Source: Phycisphaeraceae bacterium
GTDB taxonomy: Bacteria > Planctomycetota > Phycisphaerae > Phycisphaerales > Phycisphaeraceae
Length of the DNA: 64,000 nucleotides
Assembly: GCA_020851465.1 (NCBI GenBank)
Contig: JADZCR010000017.1
Span: forward strand, 124,001-188,000
Direction of reading: 5' to 3'
Each line of letters starts with the position of its first letter. The first letter of the stretch is position 1. Made by a program: the position numbers and the translations under genes. The notes under the pieces were generated by a model, which had not been told where the DNA came from, did not search any database, and saw nothing but the letters and a program-made list of their open reading frames with translations. Positions 57,644 through 64,000 of this stretch are shown piece by piece.

Positions 57644-59971
57644 TCATTGCACATGCACGTCTCTGTCATTGACTAGATCAAAATCGAGGGCGAGTTTTAT
57701 GTAGTACATCGCATGAACCCAGCCCAGAGGCCAGCGGGCAGCACGGAAGGCATGCCAGAACGGATAGCTCACCCGATTGAGCCATTCCTTGTCACCTGTG
57801 AGGTAATAGGCGTAGGCTGCGGGGTTGTAGTCGGTCACGCGGTGGAAGCCATGAACCCCCATCTTTTCCCATACCAGCCGCCATTCAAGCTGGCTGAGCA
57901 TGAAGGCTTTAAGCTCCTCGCGCTTGCTCGGATCACGTTCACGCTGCCAGAGCCAGAACATTCCCTCCCACGCCGCGTAGTCGCCGTAGCTGCATACCTT
58001 CACGGGGCTTGAGGAGGGCTTTTCATCGAGCATCTGTCCGAGCTTCGCAGTGTTGCGCATCAAGTACTCGCGCACGATTTTCCAGCACGCCTTGAGATAT
58101 CGCTCATCGCGCAGGAAGTCATAGCACCACGTCAGGTCGATCATCGGCTGGCCGGCTTCACGCTGGTCAGCGGAGATGATCGCAAAGCCTTCAGCGTCAT
58201 TGATCCAGTGCAGGAGATGTTCGCAGGCGCGTTTGGCACCTTCGAGGTACTCGCGGTCACCAGTCAGCGCATAGGCGAACAGATATTCCGTGAACCATTC
58301 ATGTGACGGGTAGGCGGTACCGTCGTTGTGATTGACGGTGTGTGCGACCTGTCCGCCGTTCTGTAACGGGTCGGTGCTAAAAGCGCAGTGATCGACCTCC
58401 AGCATGTGTCGCGTGCCGTTGAGGGCATACTCCGCACAGCCGAAGTTACCGGTGCGGAGGTAGTTCTGGAAATAGACGAGGTTGTGCATCTCCTCGTTGT
58501 TACCCAGGCCGTTATCGCCGTAGTGCCAGAATCCGCTGGGGGGCCACTGGGCGACCTGATCGACCGCGCCAAGCTCGCCGTAGGAAATGCCGATCCAGGC
58601 ATCGAGAACTTTGCGTTCAAACGCAAAATGCTTGCGCGGCTCGTAGGCAGGCAGGAGGTCGATGGCGAACACGCTGCACTTGCGCACATGTTCGATGTCG
58701 GGGATGATCTTGATCGGCTCGCCACCCGCGGAGCCTGTGTAGAAACCGCCGTACTCCCAGGAGAGGTATCGCGTCTGGATCGCTTCATCGCTGTCATCAG
58801 CCGACAGCGGAGCCAGATGCACGACATGCGAGCGGCCAGCTCCCTGCGTGATCGCGAGGTTCCCCGCCCATTCAGGCCACAGAGCCACACGGAGAGTGGA
58901 GCCTTTTGACGAGAGGCTCTTGGGGTGAAGATTGGTCAGGCCTTTTAGCGAAATGAGTACGCCGTGACGAGAGTCCAGCAGCGCGAGGTAAGGCCAGACG
59001 CACCGGCTGCCGCCCGCCTGAAGACGGAACTTGATGTCGCGCAGCCACCAAGGCTTGTTCTCCGGCGGGTCGTGCAGCACCGCAGCATCACGGACGAAGG
59101 AGTCCGCGGCGTTTCGCTCGACGTGTTTCGTCGCATAGTTGTCGATATCGCCGGTGTCTGACGCGACGATCTCCGGGTCTTCATCAACGCGCATCGATTC
59201 GGTCAGGTAATGTCGTGTCCGCGAGTTGGCGGTGAAACATCGCTTGGCCTTCTCGTCGATGGCGGTATGAAAAGTCATGTCGAAATGCGAGATGGCGAGG
59301 CCCGGTGTCGGCAATTCACGATTGCGGAAGGCATGCGTGATCTTCACATCACTGCGGCCGGCCCGAACCTCGATCCGCAGAAAATAGTCCAGACATGTCT
59401 TTTCACCCTCGCCGGAAACCAACCCGTGTTTGCCGTCAAAACGCACCACGACGCGCAGCGGATTATTTTCTTCCAGTGTGACTTTTCGCGGACCAGCTTT
59501 GAGCGAATAACGGCTGCCGTTCCAGCGAAAGGTCACGTCGAATCCATCAGGAGCTACCAGCGGCAGCTTGCCGGCCGTCCAGCCTGTGAGCAGCTCATTC
59601 TGTCTCGCGCTGAGGGCCAGCTCGACGAGGCCGTTACCCACACGGACGCTTTCGCCGTCGAGTGACGCCTTGACGGGGTTGGCGTGCCGAGGTTTGGATG
59701 ATTTGCCCTGTGCGATCGTCAGGCCGACGCCAGCCGAGGGATTCAGATCGACCGCCGTATCGAGCAGCGACCACTGCACGCTGCCGTCCGGCCAGGTGTT
59801 CAGGCACTTGAACGCAGCAGGCACCTCCGTGCCCGCTTCATTGCGACACACAAGCTCGCTCACATCCCTGATTGTGCCTTCAGGCCAGGGGATTCCGTAA
59901 GTGATCGGCTGATTTGGAAAGGTACGGTGCGAGCGGTTGTGAATGTGGATCGTCTGCCGTGCGGAAGTCAT
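57644..59971 (-). CDS. YetA/rhamnogalacturonan-exolyase-like (PL26) protein
   Basis: Large protein of 775 residues. The N-terminal beta barrel starts QTIHIHNRSHRTFPNQPITY and PEGTIRDVSELVCRN, as in PcRGLX/YetA RIFT-barrel domains. A beta-sandwich is followed by an (alpha/alpha)6 barrel with HNDGTAYPSHEWFTEYLFAY, FRAARWPLGWVHAMYYI near the end. The family includes exo-lyases acting on rhamnogalacturonan, so pectin breakdown is plausible. No signal peptide is visible. I judge the family from overall pattern, with moderate certainty. The start at 59971 is the most likely of two. Confidence 0.65.
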   Translation of the reverse strand: MTSARQTIHIHNRSHRTFPNQPITYGIPWPEGTIRDVSELVCRNEAGTEVPAAFKCLNTWPDGSVQWSLLDTAVDLNPSAGVGLTIAQGKSSKPRHANPVKASLDGESVRVGNGLVELALSARQNELLTGWTAGKLPLVAPDGFDVTFRWNGSRYSLKAGPRKVTLEENNPLRVVVRFDGKHGLVSGEGEKTCLDYFLRIEVRAGRSDVKITHAFRNRELPTPGLAISHFDMTFHTAIDEKAKRCFTANSRTRHYLTESMRVDEDPEIVASDTGDIDNYATKHVERNAADSFVRDAAVLHDPPENKPWWLRDIKFRLQAGGSRCVWPYLALLDSRHGVLISLKGLTNLHPKSLSSKGSTLRVALWPEWAGNLAITQGAGRSHVVHLAPLSADDSDEAIQTRYLSWEYGGFYTGSAGGEPIKIIPDIEHVRKCSVFAIDLLPAYEPRKHFAFERKVLDAWIGISYGELGAVDQVAQWPPSGFWHYGDNGLGNNEEMHNLVYFQNYLRTGNFGCAEYALNGTRHMLEVDHCAFSTDPLQNGGQVAHTVNHNDGTAYPSHEWFTEYLFAYALTGDREYLEGAKRACEHLLHWINDAEGFAIISADQREAGQPMIDLTWCYDFLRDERYLKACWKIVREYLMRNTAKLGQMLDEKPSSSPVKVCSYGDYAAWEGMFWLWQRERDPSKREELKAFMLSQLEWRLVWEKMGVHGFHRVTDYNPAAYAYYLTGDKEWLNRVSYPFWHAFRAARWPLGWVHAMYYIKLALDFDLVNDRDVHVQ

Positions 59972-60070
59972 AGGAGAAAGTCCAGGATAAAGGGTGGAAT
60001 TGTACGACCGACAGCCGTTGTTGGCTCTCGATTGGGCACGCACACGAATCACCGCGAAAAATCAGCCCTG

Positions 60071-60877
60071 CTAACCGCGGTACGTGCAGACCGTCTTGCC
60101 CGTTTCCCACACGCTGACCGAGTCGAGTTCGACGCTGAGCTTTCTGAGAGCAGGTGTGAGTAGGTTATGGATGACCATGGCGATGTTCTCAACCGAGGGG
60201 TTGAGGTCCGCGAATTCGGGGACGTCGATATTGAGGTGCTTGTGGTCGAGTTTCTGCACGACCACTTCATTCACCAGCGCATCGAGTTCTTCCACTGCCA
60301 GTGCGTGACCCTGAGCGTTGATCGGGGAGCGGACAGCGACTTCGAGTTGATAGTTGTGGCCGTGCCCGGAAGGGTTGTTGCACTTGCCGAAGACATGTCG
60401 GTTTTCGTCAGCCGAAAGAGCATCGACATGCAGCCGATGCGCCGCGGAGAACTCAAACCTTTGCCGAACGATCGCATGATTCATGTCGCGTCTCCGGATC
60501 CCCAGTGAATAAAACGGCGTGAGTCGCAGAGAAATCTCCTCGACACTCTCGGACAGTGCCGGCTGGAGCAGACCCAAAGAACGACGAAGCAGGTCCGCCA
60601 CCGCCACGTTCGCGCCGCCGTCCGTGTCAATCAGCGCCTGCTGCATCAGCGGCAGCACGAGTCGTCGGACGGCATCGTCGATGTGCGTGATGTTGATGAA
60701 ATAGCCGGTTACGTGGTCAGCCTCGCCGGCGCATCGGACATCCAGTTCGTAGTACCGCCCCAGACCTCGCATCGGAGGCCAGCCCGCGAAACCGTTATTT
60801 TTCGGCGCGACCGGTCGGCCCGCCGAACATTCCGGGTTGTTAAGGCAGAAGCGTACCGTGCGGCTCAGTTCCAGCAT
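60071..60877 (-). CDS. 6-pyruvoyl-tetrahydropterin synthase with degenerate extra N-terminal domain
   Basis: Pterin-forming enzyme of 268 residues with two PTPS modules. The C-terminal module (about 130-268) is very like animal PTPS: FSAAHRLH with the first zinc His, FGKCNNPSGHGHNYQLEV with catalytic Cys and two zinc His, LDHKHLN and PSVENIA. The N-terminal module keeps the fold pattern (RTVRFCLN, GRYYELDV, TGYFINITHIDDAVR) but lacks the zinc His residues. The ATG at 60877 lies seven bases after a TATAAT, so the mRNA may be leaderless. QueD-like function is the alternative. Confidence 0.88.
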   Translation of the reverse strand: MLELSRTVRFCLNNPECSAGRPVAPKNNGFAGWPPMRGLGRYYELDVRCAGEADHVTGYFINITHIDDAVRRLVLPLMQQALIDTDGGANVAVADLLRRSLGLLQPALSESVEEISLRLTPFYSLGIRRRDMNHAIVRQRFEFSAAHRLHVDALSADENRHVFGKCNNPSGHGHNYQLEVAVRSPINAQGHALAVEELDALVNEVVVQKLDHKHLNIDVPEFADLNPSVENIAMVIHNLLTPALRKLSVELDSVSVWETGKTVCTYRG

Positions 60878-61041
60878 GGGCGGAATTATAGAGGGCAAGA
60901 TCGAAATTATTGGTCGAATTGACTTGCATCCGTCTTTGCTGAATTGCAGAGTTTCGTATTGACCGGCGGCAACGAAGCACCGCGCGCCGACCCGGCATTA
61001 CGCGCGGTTCGTCGGGGATTTTGTATTTGTAAAGGATTGTT

Positions 61042-61233
61042 ATGAAGAGCTGGGTTCGTTATTGCGTGGCTGTGTACATGGGTCTGCTCATGGCGGGTTC
61101 GCTCTTTACTTCGCGTCAGGCGGCAGCAGGGCCGACTTCACTGGTCCCGCTGGGACATGGGCAGGCAAAGCAATCGGTTTGCGAGGATGTCCCTCAGGTC
61201 GCACAGCCTGCGAAAGCTCCGCACCAGGATTAA
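61042..61233 (+). CDS. Small secreted protein
   Basis: Protein of 63 residues with a clear AAGGA ribosome site before the ATG. A signal peptide (YCVAVYMGLLMAGSLF, cleaved near AAAGP) leaves a short mature peptide of about 35 residues with one Cys. Nothing else is recognised. It lies 38 bases before the TPR gene on the same strand and may be its leader gene. Confidence 0.5.
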   Translation: MKSWVRYCVAVYMGLLMAGSLFTSRQAAAGPTSLVPLGHGQAKQSVCEDVPQVAQPAKAPHQD

Positions 61234-61271
61234 CCGCGCAACGAGGCACGGGATGCGTTACGCTTGATCGC

Positions 61272-62372
61272 ATGAGTGAACGCTTCACCTCCTCACCGCC
61301 CCGGCGTACCGGTACCTGGGTCGTGGTCTGTCTCGTCCTGCTGGGAGTTATCTCCGCAGGCACCGCGTTTGTGTATTGGAAAGGCGTGGCACGACGGACC
61401 TGGCCGCAGACGCAGCCAAAGCCCGACGAAGGAGCCGGCGCGGTTGAGTGGGATCGCGCCGCTGCGGAAAACGAACTGTCGCAAATCGCGCCGCGGTTGC
61501 TGGCAGTGGAAAGCAAGCAGGCGGAACCCGGCCCCCTCATCAGTGATGCGCGTCGTCTGGTCGAGCGTTACCCGCGCTACGCCGCCGGTCGTGTGTTTCT
61601 GGCGCAGGTGCTGCTTTTCACCGGCGATGCCGAGGGCGGCTACACGCAACTGACCGAAAGCCTCAAGATCAACGCTCAACAGGCTGAGGTGCAGGATCTG
61701 GCGGGCAGCATCGCCCGACAACTCAAGCGCGATGACGAAGCCCTGCAACACTTCAGCATGGCTGCGAATCTAGCTCCGACCGTCGCACGTCACCGGGTGA
61801 GCATGGCCCTCATCTACCTTGACCGAAAGCAATACGACCTGGCGATGAGCACGCTGCTCGAAGCCCTTCGCATCGACTCAGCCGCCCACGAAGCCTACGC
61901 CGCGATGGCAGACCTCTATGCGCGGCAGAATAAACTCGACCAAGCCATCAACCAGTACACCAAAGCCATCGCCAACACCCCGATTCAACAGCGGAAAAAG
62001 ATGGTGGTTTACATCATCAACAAGGCAATGCTCCAACGCCGCGCCAATCGTCCGGAGGATTCACTCCAGACGCTCGATGCGCTCAAACCACAGGAACGTA
62101 ATGATCCAGCCGTGATCGAAGGACTGGCGACCAGTTGGGCGCAGCTCGCCCGCTTCGATCGCGCTGCCCAGGTGTATGAGGAAGCGCTGGCACTGGATCC
62201 TTCACTCTGGCGTTATGAAGTCGAAGCCGCCCGCTATCGCATCAAGGAAGGGAGCTTCGCCAAAGCCGAAGCTCACATCCAGATGCTCGAAGCCTTCAAA
62301 TCACAACTGCCGCAGATCGCCGAACTCAAAGCGCAGCTCAAAGCAGCGCGCGAGCAAACGCAAGGTAAGTAA
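61272..62372 (+). CDS. Membrane-anchored TPR protein
   Basis: Protein of 366 residues: a basic N-terminus, a signal-anchor helix (WVVVCLVLLGVISAGTAFVY), a linker, and at least five tetratricopeptide repeats from about residue 90, for example FLAQVLLFTGDAEGGYTQL, AHEAYAAMADLYARQNKLD and VIEGLATSWAQLARFDRAAQ. The repeats would form a periplasmic protein-binding scaffold. The start at 61272 is the only one that gives a sensible N-terminus. Confidence 0.85.
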   Translation: MSERFTSSPPRRTGTWVVVCLVLLGVISAGTAFVYWKGVARRTWPQTQPKPDEGAGAVEWDRAAAENELSQIAPRLLAVESKQAEPGPLISDARRLVERYPRYAAGRVFLAQVLLFTGDAEGGYTQLTESLKINAQQAEVQDLAGSIARQLKRDDEALQHFSMAANLAPTVARHRVSMALIYLDRKQYDLAMSTLLEALRIDSAAHEAYAAMADLYARQNKLDQAINQYTKAIANTPIQQRKKMVVYIINKAMLQRRANRPEDSLQTLDALKPQERNDPAVIEGLATSWAQLARFDRAAQVYEEALALDPSLWRYEVEAARYRIKEGSFAKAEAHIQMLEAFKSQLPQIAELKAQLKAAREQTQGK

Positions 62373-62437
62373 TCGCCGATTTCATCAGGTCCGTAAACCC
62401 GTGATCTCATCGCGCTGATGTGTTGCGGTCTCTCGGA

Positions 62438-63973
62438 TCAGTCGTTGGTCAGTTTACGAATGATGTTCGTGGTGCTGCGACCGGCGACGAGGTTGACCAG
62501 CACCACTTTCCCGCCATGACGTTCGACCAGATCGCCGCCGACGACCTCGCTTCGCTTGTAGTCGGCCCCCTTGACCAGCACATCGGGCTTCAACGCGCCG
62601 ATGATTTTGATCGGCGTGTCCTCGCTGAAAAGAACGATGTAGTCAACGCTCGCCAGCTCGCTGAGCACCATGGCGCGATCAGTCTCATGATTGACCGGAC
62701 GGCCTTGACCCTTGATCCTTCGGATGGATGCATCGCTGTTGAGGCCGACGATCAGCAGGTCGCCCTGTCGCCTTGCTTCACGCAGATATGAGATGTGGCC
62801 GGCATGGAGAATGTCGAAGCAGCCGTTGGTAAAGACGATTCGGCGTCCCTGTTTGCGGTAGGCGTTGATCTCCGGCAGCAGAACGTCGAGCGTGCGCAGC
62901 TTGCCGGATTCCTCATGCTGCTGCCGCAGCAGGCTGATGATCACCTCGTCCAGCTCGATGGGAACGACGCCGAACTTTTCGACTTCGAGCCCCGCAGCTG
63001 TGTTGGCGAGCTTCACCGCAGTGTGCCAGTCCGCGCCGTTGACCCGTGCAGCACCGAGCATCGCCAGCACCATGTCACCTGCGCCGGTCACGTCATAAAC
63101 CTGTCGCGCAACGGTTGGCACCATGAGGGGCGGGCAGCCGCGCTCCAGCAGCAACGCGCCCTGTTTGTCGAGCGTGAGTACGACGCTTTCGAGCCGCAGC
63201 GCGTCGAGCAGTTTTCGCGCGGTGCGTTCCAGCGTTCTGCGATCCTCCGTGAGTGACCCGCCGGTGGCCAGCGCCGCTTCAGTGCGATTCGGAGTGATGC
63301 AGGTCGCGCCGGCATATTTGGAGTAGTCCGAAATCGCCGCCGGATCGACAAAAACCGGCACTCTGAGCTTTCGCGCCATGTCGATGAGTGAACGGCAGAC
63401 CTCGCTGGACAACGTGCCCTTGTTGTAGTCCTCCAGATAAAGCGCATCGGCTCCGCGGAGTGCCGCTTTAGCGCGGGTGAGGAGTTGCTTCGCCGCAGCG
63501 GGTGCGATGACGGATCGTTCCTCGGTATCGACGCGGAACATTTTCTGCGGGTGACGATGCTGCGCCAGGCCGACGTAATTCTGCTTCACCGTGGTCGGCC
63601 GGTCGCGGACGCCGAGGATCGCCGCGACATTGCAACCTGCAGCACGAAGCCCTTCGCGCAACTGGGCACCCGCGGGGTCGATGCCGATGACGCCGACACA
63701 GGCGACCTCGCAGCGCAGAGCGCGGAGATCGAGGCAGACGTTGGCTGCACCTCCGGGCTTGTGCTCCTGCCGGATCACCGAGAGCACCGGCACCGGCGCA
63801 TCGGGGCTGAGGCGGTCAGCGTTGCCGTATATGTAGTGATCGAGCATGAAATCGCCGGCAACGACGATCTTCCGTGGTTTCCAGTGGTCAAGAAAACGAA
63901 TGAGACCCTCGGATCCGGCAACGGTGGGGACGGTCGTGCTGCGGCGGGTTGGGCGGTGTTTGGCGGGCGGCAT
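62438..63973 (-). CDS. hldE: Bifunctional heptose kinase/adenylyltransferase
   Basis: Makes ADP-D-glycero-beta-D-manno-heptose for lipopolysaccharide. The N-terminal PfkB-type kinase (about 30-340) has EHKPGGAANVCLDLRAL and the late VYDVTGAGDMVLAMLGAARV with the catalytic Asp. The C-terminal nucleotidyltransferase (about 370-511) has FTNGCFDILHAGHISYL with HxGH and a late SEDTPIKII. Both parts look active in one 511-residue chain. This implies a heptose-containing outer membrane. Other lipopolysaccharide genes would lie beyond the right end. Confidence 0.96.
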   Translation of the reverse strand: MPPAKHRPTRRSTTVPTVAGSEGLIRFLDHWKPRKIVVAGDFMLDHYIYGNADRLSPDAPVPVLSVIRQEHKPGGAANVCLDLRALRCEVACVGVIGIDPAGAQLREGLRAAGCNVAAILGVRDRPTTVKQNYVGLAQHRHPQKMFRVDTEERSVIAPAAAKQLLTRAKAALRGADALYLEDYNKGTLSSEVCRSLIDMARKLRVPVFVDPAAISDYSKYAGATCITPNRTEAALATGGSLTEDRRTLERTARKLLDALRLESVVLTLDKQGALLLERGCPPLMVPTVARQVYDVTGAGDMVLAMLGAARVNGADWHTAVKLANTAAGLEVEKFGVVPIELDEVIISLLRQQHEESGKLRTLDVLLPEINAYRKQGRRIVFTNGCFDILHAGHISYLREARRQGDLLIVGLNSDASIRRIKGQGRPVNHETDRAMVLSELASVDYIVLFSEDTPIKIIGALKPDVLVKGADYKRSEVVGGDLVERHGGKVVLVNLVAGRSTTNIIRKLTND

Positions 63974-64000
63974 GGGAATGAGAATAGACGCGGCACAGCG

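Overview
The window reads as GC-rich bacterial chromosome from a planctomycete, most likely class Phycisphaerae. This is inferred from content, as no rRNA is present. Two pseudopilin-like proteins carry the [17 protein letters not shown] leader, one with a clear C-terminal H-x9-DG motif. There is a PEP-CTERM protein, the Gfo/Idh/MocA and sugar enzymes typical of these heterotrophs, and mraZ and rpmI-rplT lie outside their usual clusters. I saw no CRISPR array, insertion sequence, prophage or rRNA. Two tRNAs are present, Thr-GGT and Trp-CCA.

Layout. 0-13 kb: carbohydrate and surface functions: xylose isomerase, a GNAT enzyme, a GT4 glycosyltransferase, a pseudopilin, a GT87-type membrane glycosyltransferase, a Gfo/Idh/MocA oxidoreductase, an Ldh-family dehydrogenase, a large lipoprotein, a PhyH-type dioxygenase and a GH116 glycosidase. 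13-17 kb: a small membrane protein, dtd-rplT-rpmI on the minus strand, a DUF3137-like membrane protein and LemA. 17-25 kb, minus strand: a probable operon exbB-exbD-TPR-vWA, followed by a 71-residue protein, a MacB-type permease and a small protein. 25-30 kb: mtnP, csrA, an Nfu protein, then the translation/secretion run tRNA-Thr - tuf - rpmG - tRNA-Trp - secE - nusG. 30-38 kb: a lipoprotein, an SGNH hydrolase, an SDR enzyme, a lytic transglycosylase, an OB-fold-like membrane protein, holB, cardiolipin synthase, a Cof-type HAD phosphatase and an entericidin-like lipoprotein. 38-45 kb: a CPA2 antiporter, dut, a lipoprotein, ftsK and an orphan mraZ, followed by about 730 bp without a gene but rich in hairpins and holding two strong intrinsic terminators. 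45-53 kb: small membrane proteins, an HD-GYP-like protein with a GAF-SpoIIE phosphatase, a PEP-CTERM protein, a second pseudopilin, a CPBP protease, a GGQ-domain release-factor-like protein and a second Gfo/Idh/MocA enzyme. 53-64 kb: clpB with a DnaJ/CbpA partner, a large YetA/rhamnogalacturonan-lyase-like protein, a tandem-domain PTPS enzyme, a TPR protein and bifunctional hldE.

The most interesting system is the exbB-exbD-TPR-vWA operon (25064 down to 19222). The vWA protein starts with a transmembrane helix that reproduces the TonB energy-coupling pattern: Ser and His four residues apart, Gly after the His, Leu seven after the His, and Thr in place of the last Ser. A Gly/Pro-rich linker of about 200 residues and a von Willebrand A domain with an intact metal site follow. 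This suggests a proton-motive-force-driven vWA effector, in effect a TonB whose C-terminal domain has been replaced. Other points are a terminator-ended, multi-hairpin candidate RNA after mraZ, MraZ-box-like repeats inside the mraZ promoter, three promoters whose -10 element abuts or overlaps a palindrome, and a PTPS with a degenerate extra domain.

Several genes have internal ATG starts preferred over longer frames, mostly because of a ribosome binding site. The reasons are given in each entry.
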